Shown here in pieces: positions 7,883-14,873 of a DNA stretch of 64,000 nucleotides (position 1 is the stretch's first letter; every line of letters begins with the position of its first letter). The translations under genes and the position numbers were made by a program. The stretch lies in the IMG/VR virus record IMGVR_UViG_3300042556_001858, positions 1-64,000 of that record, one strand, 5' to 3'. The DNA comes from a virus. The notes below the pieces were generated by a model. The model was not told the DNA's origin, did no database searches, and was given only the letters and a program-made list of their open reading frames with translations.

Positions 7883-8617
7883 CTATAGTGGCTGATTAAC
7901 TGAGTCGAGAAAAGCCTGTATATCTGGAGTAAGTTCAATCCTGTTGCCCTTGGAGAGGTTTTGGTTTGACCACATTGGTTGTAGGTTACTTAAGCTCCAA
8001 CAGGCGATAAACGCTGGATGATCATATGAGTCAAATTTGAAGTACGACTGAGGTATCACATGGTCAATATGCCAGCCACCCTTTCCGTAGTTCTGCCAAC
8101 TCATGCCGTCTGTAAATTTGGATTCAAGATGATCCATCAGTTCTTTTGGGGTGTAGGGGATTAAGTCTTGCCAGCTATGTCCGAATTTATTTTTCCTTAA
8201 TCCTCTCCAAATAGCATATGACATATTCATCTTGATTCTATAGTGCGGACTTGTCGCTCTTAATTCCTTCATATAGTCTCTAAAATATTTGTTTATTTTA
8301 TCTTTGTTATTACTTAGATATTTCTTCTTCCACTCATCTGATCTTTCTTTGTTGTTCTCTTTCCAGAGCTTGGCTTTTTTGATATAAAATTCTGGATTCT
8401 GTCTATACTTCTCTTTGCTGCTTTCGCTTTGTTTCTCTTTATTCTTACTGTAATATCTGTCACGACTTTTTCTGGCCATCTCAATTCGTTCTGGTCGACT
8501 GGCTTCTTCTTTCAGACAAGATTTACATCGCGAGGCTCTTCCTAACTTACCCTGTTTTGCAGCATAAAAATTGTTAATGTCTTGCTCGATAAGGCATTTT
8601 TTACATATTTTATTCAT
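7883..8617 (-). CDS. HNH homing endonuclease (free-standing)
   Basis: 244 residues: a zinc ribbon (CKKCLIEQD...CKSCLKE, residues 4-38), a very basic Lys/Asn/Tyr-rich linker (about 40-125) probably contacting DNA, and a C-terminal HNH core WHIDHVIPQSYF...LSNLQPMWSNQNLSKGN. Opposite strand to its neighbours and AT-rich. It sits exactly at the end of the DNA ligase gene, between two copies of the ligase tail, which is the footprint expected of a homing event. RNA leader not seen. Confidence 0.9.
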   Translation of the reverse strand: MNKICKKCLIEQDINNFYAAKQGKLGRASRCKSCLKEEASRPERIEMARKSRDRYYSKNKEKQSESSKEKYRQNPEFYIKKAKLWKENNKERSDEWKKKYLSNNKDKINKYFRDYMKELRATSPHYRIKMNMSYAIWRGLRKNKFGHSWQDLIPYTPKELMDHLESKFTDGMSWQNYGKGGWHIDHVIPQSYFKFDSYDHPAFIACWSLSNLQPMWSNQNLSKGNRIELTPDIQAFLDSVNQPL

Positions 8618-8633
8618 CTAACCTATCTCCTAA

Positions 8634-8915
8634 TTGATACAGAATAACCCCCGTCACTATATAATACGCGTTAAAGACTTCATGGATGATGAATCCGGTA
8701 AAGGAAAATTTGAGAATGTGCCGACTTTTCTTTTACGGTGCGATGGTGGCGAGTTTGAAGCTGTTCCAAAAGGCGATCAGAGTCTCCGAGAGGATTATCT
8801 TCGAAATGCAGAATCTTATATTGGATCTCTTGCAACTGTGAGATTCTTCGAGTATACTGCCGATGGTATTCCACGCTTTCCTGTCCTTATTGACTTCAGA
8901 TCGGATGGAATATGA
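8634..8915 (+). pseudogene. Remnant C-terminal OB-fold of a DNA ligase
   Basis: 93 residues that align along their length with the last 75 residues of the upstream ligase: GKFENVP, FEAVPKGD, YLxNAxSYIG, ATVxFF and PRFPV are shared. Motifs I-V are absent, so it cannot be a ligase. It is best read as the original 3' end of the resident ligase gene, left behind when an HNH gene arrived with its own donor tail. A TTG at 8634 is the only upstream start, so expression is uncertain. Confidence 0.8.
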
Positions 8916-9196
8916 GAGTACTCCTGTTAGTCGTACTACTTTGTGGTTGCGAAGAGATTCGTCGTAATGGTAGACCGGGTGATACTGGCTATGTCGCTCC
9001 TGAATACGTGAAGGTCAAGGTCATTGAGTTTGAGCCAGATTTGGTTATTGAAGTAGCCGGTGAGGCAATTATACGAAATGCCTATTCCGTGGTTGAGGAT
9101 GAGAACGGCAGGAGATACCGTGTGGTGGGCAAAATTGGCCCAATCGGCGATACTTTCAAGATGGATGTGTCTTTGATGGAGGAGATTGGCTCATGA
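8912..9196 (+). CDS. Small lipoprotein
   Basis: 94 residues with a short hydrophobic signal and a lipobox-like VLLCGC around residues 8-13, so probably lipid-anchored at the cell envelope. The rest is a small beta-rich domain. Starts in an ATGA overlap with the ligase remnant. Function unknown; a spanin-type role cannot be claimed. Confidence 0.65.
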   Translation: MRVLLLVVLLCGCEEIRRNGRPGDTGYVAPEYVKVKVIEFEPDLVIEVAGEAIIRNAYSVVEDENGRRYRVVGKIGPIGDTFKMDVSLMEEIGS

Positions 9197-9426
9197 GTAC
9201 AAGCATTAGTGATCTAGTTCCGGGCCAGTTCTTTGAGTTCAGATCTCCCGGATATTGTTTCCGCAAATGTATGTTTGTGGGAGTTGACGAGTACGGGGCG
9301 GTAAACTTCTTGCATAAGACTGCTGGCGGTGACAGGTTCCTCCTTAATAACCTACCATCTGATTATGACCCTATGGTGGAGATTAATCTTCCACAGGATT
9401 GGACCTATAGCGGCAACAGTTACTAG
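9193..9426 (+). CDS. Small hypothetical protein
   Basis: 77 residues beginning in an ATGA overlap. SISDLVPGQFFEFRSPGYCFRK suggests a small beta-barrel. This type of short 'LxPGxxF' protein is frequent in phages, with no known role. Confidence 0.65.
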   Translation: MSTSISDLVPGQFFEFRSPGYCFRKCMFVGVDEYGAVNFLHKTAGGDRFLLNNLPSDYDPMVEINLPQDWTYSGNSY

Positions 9427-9451
9427 TAATCAATCTTTATGGAGCTTTAAC

Positions 9452-9778
9452 TTGGGCTACTACACCAAATATAAACTAGAAGAGCCAGACGTAGGCAGAG
9501 AATTGGGCTGGGAAATTGTCGAACAAATGGAGAGGTATGATACAGACTATGGGAAGCTTTCCAAATTCATCGGGGGATTCGGAGAATCCATAAAATGGTA
9601 TGATCACGAAAGTGAGATGAAGGCATTCTCTAAGAGGTTTCCAGATGTAGTATTCACACTTCATGGTGAAGGCGAAGAATCTGGCGATCTTTGGGTTAAG
9701 TACTTCAAAGATGGTAAGATGCATAGGGTAGATGCGGTAATTAGCTACGCTCCATTTGATGAAGGACAACTTAAATGA
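9452..9778 (+). CDS. Conserved phage protein of unknown function
   Basis: 108 residues from a TTG start with GGAG 7 nt upstream. The sequence opens GYYTKYKLE and has IKWYDHESEMKAFSKRFP then FTLHGEGEESGDLWVKYFKDGK, a pattern I recognise from many uncharacterised phage and bacterial proteins in which WxxHExD and GEGEExGD are constant. Biochemical role unknown. Confidence 0.75.
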   Translation: MGYYTKYKLEEPDVGRELGWEIVEQMERYDTDYGKLSKFIGGFGESIKWYDHESEMKAFSKRFPDVVFTLHGEGEESGDLWVKYFKDGKMHRVDAVISYAPFDEGQLK

Positions 9779-9812
9779 AAGATCTAATCGATTTTGAAAT
9801 AAGGCGAAGCCT

Positions 9813-10286
9813 ATGATCGGGATTTACTCCAAAGACATGACTAGGATTATTGGCTATACTATCAAGCGATATAGGCTCAATTTTCCTGATGATATGCTTA
9901 GGGAAGATCTTGAGCAGGAAGTAGCCATAGGCCTATTAAAAGTCCCTCATGAGATTACCGCTGGAGACATTATTAGGCACGTCCTATGGGCAAGAGTACG
10001 AATCTGGAAAGACGCTATATCCCGACAACACAACCCGACTGAAGGAAAAGGCTTTTTGCCGTCAGAAGAGTCCATTTACGCCAAAGAGTCGGTAAAAAAG
10101 ATAGTGGCAATTGAGAAGCTCACAGAACAAGAAAAAAACTTCCTGAAATGTAGGGCCGAAGGCCTTGACTCTCGGGAGATTATGGATAAAATAGGCCTGA
10201 AGACGCGACAAAGACTTGAACAGATCAAGAGGGTCGCCTTCAACAAAGTTCGAGAACACTGTGCTGACGCAAAATACTGGAGTTGA
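9813..10286 (+). CDS. Sigma-70 family RNA polymerase sigma factor (ECF-like)
   Basis: 157 residues. N-terminal helices (LREDLEQEVAIGLLKV) fit region 2, and residues about 103-150 (LTEQEKNFLKCRAEGLDSREIMDKIG...QIKRVAFNKVRE) match a region 4 helix-turn-helix. Such phage factors redirect host RNA polymerase to middle or late promoters. The start follows a GGC-GAA-GCC hairpin. Its target is not known; the dispersed RGTAAAAG motif is a candidate, though that motif's random orientation argues against it. Confidence 0.75.
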   Translation: MIGIYSKDMTRIIGYTIKRYRLNFPDDMLREDLEQEVAIGLLKVPHEITAGDIIRHVLWARVRIWKDAISRQHNPTEGKGFLPSEESIYAKESVKKIVAIEKLTEQEKNFLKCRAEGLDSREIMDKIGLKTRQRLEQIKRVAFNKVREHCADAKYWS

Positions 10287-10288
10287 AT

Positions 10289-10378
10289 ATGACAGCCGCT
10301 ACATATTTCCTTGGTTCGTGTATCTTGATTCACGCAATTCTTAACTTCATTCGAAGTTACATGTGGTACGTAAAATGA
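10289..10378 (+). CDS. Very small membrane peptide
   Basis: A 29-residue frame (TAATYFLGSCILIHAILNF then Arg/Lys-containing tail), a single probable transmembrane helix. Its TGA overlaps the next start (ATGA at 10375), which supports translation. Function unknown. Confidence 0.45.
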   Translation: MTAATYFLGSCILIHAILNFIRSYMWYVK

Positions 10379-10671
10379 GCAAACCATTTCTCGAACAGCT
10401 TGAGTCTTGGATCGATCTGGAAGACTTTGTCGAACTAGAACGATGCGAGTTCAAAGTAGCAGAGATGCTCAAGAATTATGGTCGTGTAGTTGCCGAAATG
10501 GAAGAGGATAAATCCTCCTTTTTGTGGCAAGACTCGATGGCCTTAGCTGTTCACAAAGAGCTTAAAAGGCTCAAAGCCTTGGTTAAGCGTGTTGATATCC
10601 TCTACAAGAAGAAAGCAAAACATGATTCCGCAAAATTACGAGATCAGAACCCAGAAGAGAGCAGACATTGA
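10375..10671 (+). CDS. Helical hypothetical protein
   Basis: 98 residues, strongly charged and helical, with probable coiled coil. ATG 10375 in an ATGA overlap. Ends with a disordered KRKDQNPEES-like tail. Function unknown. Confidence 0.65.
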   Translation: MSKPFLEQLESWIDLEDFVELERCEFKVAEMLKNYGRVVAEMEEDKSSFLWQDSMALAVHKELKRLKALVKRVDILYKKKAKHDSAKLRDQNPEESRH

Positions 10672-10894
10672 GGGAGACGAGTATGAGCACTTCAATGTGT
10701 ACTGTGATGGAGAATATGTTTTTTCTGCTTTCTCTCGTAAGCAGGCAGAGAATCTCATCAGTAAAAGAGAAGATGCCCTACAGCAGGCCAAAAATGAGTT
10801 TGCTGCCGCCGCATTCTTATATCTTCATAAGGACTCTTCCTATCTGAAGTATCCTATGACGAGTGCGAGATCTGGGATGGGCCGAAAGGGCTAA
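10622..10894 (+). CDS. Hypothetical protein
   Basis: 90 residues from ATG 10622, overlapping the previous gene by 50 nt in another frame. Contains HFNVYCDGEYVFSAFSRKQ, a small alpha/beta fold. It carries one of the best copies of the dispersed motif at 10759-10772. Function unknown. Confidence 0.55.
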   Translation: MIPQNYEIRTQKRADIEGDEYEHFNVYCDGEYVFSAFSRKQAENLISKREDALQQAKNEFAAAAFLYLHKDSSYLKYPMTSARSGMGRKG

Positions 10895-10913
10895 ACTCTT
10901 CCGTTACAACAGC

Positions 10914-11117
10914 ATGGAGCGAATTATGGCGGCAGTCTTTCGTGAATATTCCAGAGTAGAGTTCATTCAGGTGCTCCGGTCTAACGGGTATGAGTCATCC
11001 AGACATGGGAAGCATGAGATCTTCTCTAATGGGGAAAAGCATGTCCCTATTCCTCATGACCGGAGGCTTAGTAAGATGTTGACTAAGCGGATTATCAAGG
11101 AGCTTGGCCTGAACTGA
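10914..11117 (+). CDS. HicA-like mRNA interferase fold
   Basis: 67 residues with the HicA pattern EFIQVLRSNGYESSRHGKHEIF...VPIPHDRRLSKMLTKRIIKELGL, including the G-x-H region that holds the catalytic His in HicA toxins. No HicB antitoxin follows; the next gene is DenV. An orphan HicA could act as a host mRNA nuclease or may have lost toxicity. Start chosen at ATG 10914. Confidence 0.7.
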   Translation: MERIMAAVFREYSRVEFIQVLRSNGYESSRHGKHEIFSNGEKHVPIPHDRRLSKMLTKRIIKELGLN

Positions 11118-11160
11118 AGACCTTGGGCCGATCACCCCATCTCTTTTACCGGAACCAATC

Positions 11161-11526
11161 ATGACCAGAATCAATGTCGGCATTCTGCCGGGAGAACTAC
11201 CGGACAAGTTGCTCATAGCTGAGCATAGGGAAATCAAAAGAATCCCCAATGTTGTAAAATCTGGCAGATTCTCTCTTGCAAATCAGCCAAAATCGTTTAC
11301 ACTTGGGACGGGGCATGTAAAGTTTTTTTATTCCCGGCTGCTTTTTCTTAAAGAGCGATATAAAGAACTTCATGACGAGTGTCTCTTCAGAGGCTTCAAT
11401 GTACAGAACTACATTTCTGCATGGGACGATGTTCCGCATGAATATCTGGGGGATTACATTCCCACTCAACGTGATCGTAGTTTAATCCTTGAAAGAATAA
11501 CTTCAAAGGGTCATCATCTTGTTTAA
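11161..11526 (+). CDS. denV: Pyrimidine dimer DNA glycosylase / endonuclease V
   Basis: 121 residues, close in size to T4 DenV (138). It starts MTRINVGILPGEL, placing the catalytic Thr at position 2, and has the active-site Glu in LIAEHREIKR (Glu24), followed by FTLGTGHVKFFYSRLLFLKERY and RGFN...DDVPHEYLGDYIP. The enzyme cuts thymine-dimer DNA after UV damage. A reverse copy of the dispersed motif lies in the 43-nt gap before it (about 11138-11155). Confidence 0.93.
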   Translation: MTRINVGILPGELPDKLLIAEHREIKRIPNVVKSGRFSLANQPKSFTLGTGHVKFFYSRLLFLKERYKELHDECLFRGFNVQNYISAWDDVPHEYLGDYIPTQRDRSLILERITSKGHHLV

Positions 11527-11542
11527 TTTCGGAGCATATGGT

Positions 11543-11869
11543 ATGTCTATGAGTGTTGATGAACTTCGTGAACTTGGTTGCTGGGTCTACATTCATCATA
11601 ACCGAGTTCGCAAGAACAAATGGGTTAATACTTCCCCAACGACTAAGGTTCTAAAAGAACTGGTATGGCCTAAAGGCGGATCTACATCAGTAGATATCGT
11701 CCTGCCTAATGGAGAAGAGTACGTAGGAATTGCTAATTGTCTATCTACAGACAGCTATAACAAGAAGCTAGGAGTTGCTTATGCTCTTGATAGAGCAATT
11801 AGTGCCATGCTCAAACGTAACATTTTTGAAAAATCCAAGGGGGTGAACCATGCTAATTCAGCAAATTAA
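11543..11869 (+). CDS. Hypothetical protein
   Basis: 108 residues from ATG 11543 with GGAG 9 nt upstream; a TTG at 11519 overlapping denV is an alternative. Contains CWVYIHHNRVRKNKW and a GEEYVGIANCLSTDSYNKKLGVAYAL segment like small beta proteins found in phages. Function unknown. Confidence 0.65.
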   Translation: MSMSVDELRELGCWVYIHHNRVRKNKWVNTSPTTKVLKELVWPKGGSTSVDIVLPNGEEYVGIANCLSTDSYNKKLGVAYALDRAISAMLKRNIFEKSKGVNHANSAN

Positions 11870-12089
11870 GGAGACTGAGGCCTCTATAACCTCTGCGAAA
11901 GAGGCTCTTAAGGCCCTAGAATCTGCCATTGGTCCGATTATGGCTGCTCCCAAGGACTCAGTTTATCCCAAGGGGGAGCCTCTCCCTGAGGGTAGTTCTG
12001 AGGCTACTAAACTCATGAAAGAGCTTGACTATTCCATTTTTCTTCTGAGGCTCGACATTGAGTCTCTCACTTCAAGGATTCAACTATGA
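11850..12089 (+). CDS. Coiled-coil protein
   Basis: 79 residues; two long helices with heptad spacing (10-30 and 55-79) around a Pro-rich turn. Overlaps neighbours on both ends. Function unknown. Confidence 0.65.
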   Translation: MLIQQIKETEASITSAKEALKALESAIGPIMAAPKDSVYPKGEPLPEGSSEATKLMKELDYSIFLLRLDIESLTSRIQL

Positions 12090-12397
12090 AGTCTATCGCT
12101 GTTGCATTGGTGTCTTTGGCTTGCGTCTATCATCTGATTACCGTAGGTAATCTTGAAAAAGAGTCTACTTTGCTTAAACATGAAATGGCTCTCCATAAGG
12201 CCGAGGCAGATATCTTGCGTGATCAGATGACAGATATGACTTTTCAGTGGTCTTCTAAGAAGACCTATGAGGAAGGCGTTATGGATGGAATCCATAACTC
12301 TAAGAGTCATGAATACATGGCGGGATATCATTTTGCCGTAGGTCAGCTCTTTGCTGTTCCAGAGGACTCAGTTACCAGTACTGAAGCAAAACCATGA
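12086..12397 (+). CDS. Membrane-anchored helical protein
   Basis: 103 residues: an N-terminal signal anchor (about 3-20) followed by a coiled-coil (LEKESTLLKHEMALHKAEAD) and a small C-terminal domain. The topology resembles i-spanins, but there is no o-spanin partner next to it, so this is only a possibility. Confidence 0.6.
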   Translation: MKSIAVALVSLACVYHLITVGNLEKESTLLKHEMALHKAEADILRDQMTDMTFQWSSKKTYEEGVMDGIHNSKSHEYMAGYHFAVGQLFAVPEDSVTSTEAKP

Positions 12398-12570
12398 AAT
12401 ACCGCTGCATCAAAGAATCCCCAGACTATGCCGAGGATGGGGAAGTCGATATGTGTCGATGCGTTGAGGGCTACATCTATGATGTTAGCGAGATCATCGA
12501 CACAAAATTTGGCAAAATGCTTGTAATCTCGGGCGAGTGGCACCTAGCAGAATGCTTTGAGCAAATATGA
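12394..12570 (+). CDS. Small SH3-like protein
   Basis: 58 residues starting in an ATGA overlap. CIKESPDYAEDGEVDMCRC and a C-terminal GEWHLAECF suggest a small beta-barrel. Function unknown. Confidence 0.6.
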   Translation: MKYRCIKESPDYAEDGEVDMCRCVEGYIYDVSEIIDTKFGKMLVISGEWHLAECFEQI

Positions 12571-12794
12571 ACGATAACGATCCATACTGTCCCGAATGCC
12601 ATGGGAGACACAGGGGTAGCTGTGGTAGGTTGATCGCACAGCAGGTACGTATTAGTCCACAAGATTCGATTGAGTCTGTGATCAAGAAGCTATCTGCTAT
12701 ACGACCGCATTCTGTTGTAATCTCATCATATGAAAACGATGAGACTAGAGGCGTAATAATCAACTTTGAGAACAAAACTTTTGGGTGCTATTAA
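12567..12794 (+). CDS. Small Cys-containing protein
   Basis: 75 residues with an N-terminal CPECHGRHRGSC motif that could bind zinc. ATGA overlap with the previous gene. Function unknown. Confidence 0.6.
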   Translation: MNDNDPYCPECHGRHRGSCGRLIAQQVRISPQDSIESVIKKLSAIRPHSVVISSYENDETRGVIINFENKTFGCY

Positions 12795-12970
12795 TGACGA
12801 AAGACGAGAAGTTTGAGATCCTTGATATGATTGAGGAAGTTCTCACAAGATGTGAGGAGTCTATTTACAAACCAGAGTCGGAGACTTATCATTCAGTTGT
12901 TAATCCTGAAAAGGCTCGGCAGGCAATTCGGGCTATAAAGGACAACCTTAACCTAAGTGGAGAACCATGA
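12794..12970 (+). CDS. Small helical protein
   Basis: 58 acidic residues from the ATG of a TAATG junction. Helical throughout, ending in an overlap with the next gene. Function unknown. Confidence 0.6.
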   Translation: MTKDEKFEILDMIEEVLTRCEESIYKPESETYHSVVNPEKARQAIRAIKDNLNLSGEP

Positions 12971-13227
12971 AATTGCTTGCAGCATTGATGGCTTTTGCCA
13001 TCTGCGTCTCAGGTGAGGCTGGCGAAACCAGCATCACCACAAAATTTGGAAATGGGACCTTGACACGTCGTTCTGATGGTGATAGAATCATCACACAGCC
13101 CTTCGGACGAGGAACCTTATCTCGGGAAACTTTTAAGAATGGCCGCAAGGCCGTTCACATTTCTCAGCCATTTGGGCGGGGAACCATCACGAGATCCTAC
13201 GGATCTCTGAGAATTAGCCCTAAATAA
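12967..13227 (+). CDS. Secreted repeat protein
   Basis: 86 residues: an N-terminal signal peptide (about 1-19, cleavage after GEA) and three imperfect repeats of FGxGTLTR/FGRGTITR (about 29-80). Probably exported and forming a short beta-repeat. A hairpin (AAGATC/GATCTT at 13256-13273) followed by TTA may end the transcript. Function unknown. Confidence 0.65.
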   Translation: MKLLAALMAFAICVSGEAGETSITTKFGNGTLTRRSDGDRIITQPFGRGTLSRETFKNGRKAVHISQPFGRGTITRSYGSLRISPK

Positions 13228-13411
13228 TAAGCCTAACGGCAAAGAATGGGCGTATAAGATCTTAGCGGATCTTTTACAACCTATAATAAGGGGGCTTTGC
13301 CCCACCAGATCTAAGGCTTGTGTCGAGTGCGAGAGGAATTCCTAACAGGGCATTGTGTCCCACTGGACTAATCTTGGTAGACATAAGGGTAAGCTAGGTC
13401 TGGCTTTATAT

Positions 13412-13489
13412 TCCGGAGGTAGATAGAATTGGCCACCTATCGAGTCGTCACAGACGACTCTAGCTCAATTGGCCGTAAAGAGTACCGGA
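13412..13489 (+). tRNA. Possible third permuted tRNA-like gene
   Basis: In order: TCCGG, a 5-nt variable segment, T-like stem GATAG/CTATC with a 10-nt loop, 3' acceptor GAGTCGT, a spacer of a few bases, 5' acceptor ACGACTC, TA, D stem GCTC/GAGT around AATTGGCCGTAAA, A, then CCGGA, which pairs with the initial TCCGG. All stems form, but the T loop is too long and lacks TTCRA. It overlaps alternative pairings, so it is weaker than the two at 18.8-19.1 kb. Confidence 0.35.
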
Positions 13490-13883
13490 TCTGAAACGAT
13501 CGGCGGCGTTGACAGCGAAACGCACACGAGGCGAAGTACAAGCTGAGTGAATACCACAAGACTTACCGGGCTGGAAAACGATGGCAGTCCCTGACGGAGC
13601 AATCCGCCAATAAGATACAGGTGCAATTCCTGTCCGATCGATCTGATTTGGGACGAATGCTAGTATAGTCTACAATTTTTAACTGTCCCGACTATACAAC
13701 TTTTTGTCGTCCCATTAATATGCCGATGGCTTTATAGCATCGGAACGATGCAGGCAGGTTCAATTCCTGCTCGTTGACCGAGATCTGGTGAAAGAGGTGG
13801 CTCGAAGCCATCACTGGTGAAAACCTTAGGGAGTGCCCCGCCTTGACGGGGAGGTCCGAGTGATGGCCGTTAGCCATCTATAT

Positions 13884-13955
13884 CGTTACTGGGAGGTAAG
13901 TATCTTGGACGGGCTCATAACCCGTTTTAAATCGGGGCGGTTCCGATAGTAACCA
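13884..13955 (+). tRNA. tRNA-Met-like gene (anticodon CAT), unusual T loop
   Basis: Acceptor CGTTACT/AGTAACC pairs except for C1-C72. Anticodon stem ACGGG/CCCGT with loop CTCATAA has the three G-C pairs and CAT anticodon typical of initiator tRNA, and a 1-72 mismatch is also an initiator feature. The T stem ATCGG/CCGAT is perfect, but the loop is GGCGGTT instead of TTCRANT, and the D arm is weak. Functional initiator-like tRNA, mimic or relic cannot be separated. Confidence 0.5.
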
Positions 13956-14288
13956 CTTGGCTTCGCAAGAAGCCTAGAACACTAGGCGTTAGCTGCATAC
14001 TCCTATGGGGGGTGTTATTCCGAACAAGTATGGATTAGCTGTCCAGAAAAACTAGGAATGGCCACAAAGGGCAAATAGGTAGGGCTCTGAGGCTTGCTGG
14101 ACGAAACGACCTGTTCCTAGTGTTCTTTTTTCGAAACTGCTTCGTAAGAAGCGCAGGTAACGTATAAGGGGGCCAAAGACCGTGGTTCTCGTGAAATAAA
14201 CACCCAGAGGGAAACCTAGGCTGGGTGATAAAAACACGACGTAGCTTTTGGATGGCTTACGCCATCTCTGTACTTCTTGCGAAGCCTT

Positions 14289-14360
14289 TGACCAATAGCA
14301 TAATCGGCAGTGTAACTGACTTTGACTCAGTTGGCGGTAGTTCGAATCTACCTTGGTCAA
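14289..14360 (+). tRNA. tRNA-Gln (anticodon TTG)
   Basis: Acceptor TGACCAA/TTGGTCA, D arm GCAT...GTGT with AATCGG, anticodon stem ACTGA/TCAGT and loop CTTTGAC (anticodon TTG), T stem GGTAG/CTACC with TTCGAAT, discriminator A. Reads CAA. CCA not encoded. Confidence 0.9.
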
Positions 14361-14582
14361 TGTCAAGCAAGCGTAAGCTTGCGTACTCTGTGGGGCGAAG
14401 GTACGTCGCCCATTACTAGTATAAACCAAGTATGTCTTGAGACAAACTAGTAATCGTACACAGAGGCCCCTCGGGGCATTAGATCGTTGGTTCCACAGGT
14501 AGGTGAGTCATTGGAACATCTTGTCCGGCACTTCGTGGAGTCTCTCTGGCCGGAGAATAAATAGAGACCTAGGCCTACCATC
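14361..14582 (+). other. Structured spacer between tRNA genes
   Basis: No gene. It begins with a GNRA hairpin (GCAAGC-GTAA-GCTTGC, 14367-14382), then a three-way junction: CTCTGTG (14386-14392) pairs with CACAGAG (14459-14465) and encloses GGGCGA/TCGCCC (7-nt loop) and ATTACTAGT/ACTAGTAAT. Further pairs are GTCTCT/AGAGAC near 14539-14567. It may be a small RNA or part of the tRNA precursor. Confidence 0.4.
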
Positions 14583-14654
14583 GGTTCTATAGTGTATCGG
14601 TTCGCACGACAGCCTGTCATGCTGTTAGGATGAGTTCAACTCTCATTGGAATCG
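14583..14654 (+). tRNA. tRNA-Asp (anticodon GTC)
   Basis: Acceptor GGTTCTA/TGGAATC, D stem GTGT/GCAC with ATCGGTTC, anticodon stem ACAGC/GCTGT and loop CTGTCAT (GTC), T stem ATGAG/CTCAT with TTCAACT, discriminator G as expected for Asp. CCA not encoded. Confidence 0.88.
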
Positions 14655-14672
14655 CTTAATAAGGCAAAGTCC

Positions 14673-14849
14673 ATGAAAATCTATTTCGTAGTAACCCGTG
14701 ACACTTCTTTTACTGGTCCAGACTCCGTCATCTGCGTAACCGCCGACAAGACAAAAGCCCTTGAGTACATGCTCCCTTGTCGATATATCAAAGAGTTCGA
14801 TGTAGAAACTGACCAATTTGCCGACAAATCGAACGATTTGAGGCCTTGA
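14673..14849 (+). CDS. Small hypothetical protein
   Basis: 58 residues. ATG 14673 follows GGCAAAGTCC. Beta-alpha-beta-like sequence (KIYFVVTRDTSF...ICVTADKTKALEYM). Its TGA (14847-14849) is nested in the next promoter's -35 box. A reverse dispersed motif encodes part of TSFTG. Function unknown. Confidence 0.65.
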   Translation: MKIYFVVTRDTSFTGPDSVICVTADKTKALEYMLPCRYIKEFDVETDQFADKSNDLRP

Positions 14850-14873
14850 CTTCCCAAAAACGCCTGATAAAAT
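14846..14873 (+). promoter_or_regulatory. sigma70-like promoter
   Basis: TTGACT (14846-14851), 16-bp spacer, TAAAAT (14868-14873). The stop codon of the upstream gene lies in the -35 box, but the spacer is not palindromic. Drives the gene at 14916. Confidence 0.6.

Larger units (their letters stand above)
13228..14287 (+). ncRNA. Candidate large structured RNA region
   Basis: A kilobase with no credible gene but dense inverted repeats. Examples: GAGTCGTC/GACGACTC (13442-13460), CGATCGG/CCGATCG (13497-13503 with 13634-13640), GGGACGA/TCGTCCC (13650-13656 with 13707-13713) enclosing GTATAGTC/GACTATAC, GCCATCAC/GTGATGGC (13807-13814 with 13860-13867) enclosing CCCCG/CGGGG, ACTAGGAA/TTCCTAGT (14051-14058 with 14114-14121), CACCCAG/CTGGGTG (14201-14227), and GNRA hairpins at 13959-13974 and 14139-14152. 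T-loop-like hairpins occur at 13617-13633 and 13754-13770. Large ornate phage RNAs (GOLLD, ROOL) also lie beside tRNA genes; I cannot assign either family. Some parts may instead be separate or decayed tRNA genes. Confidence 0.45.

Noticed and set aside
13485-13503. Contiguous anticodon arm CCGGAT-CTGAAAC-GATCGG (Phe GAA)
   Set aside because: The loop looks like tRNA-Phe, but the stem has an A-A mismatch and two wobbles; the permuted pairing CCGGA/TCCGG is better.
13497-13641. tRNA with a large insertion (CGATCGG ... CCGATCG)
   Set aside because: Acceptor and T arm pair, but about 70 extra bases and no clear anticodon arm; treated as part of the structured RNA.
14052-14429. A 125-residue minus-strand frame across the RNA island
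   Set aside because: It covers tRNA-Gln and several hairpins, has no ribosome binding site, and reads like low-complexity translation of structured RNA.
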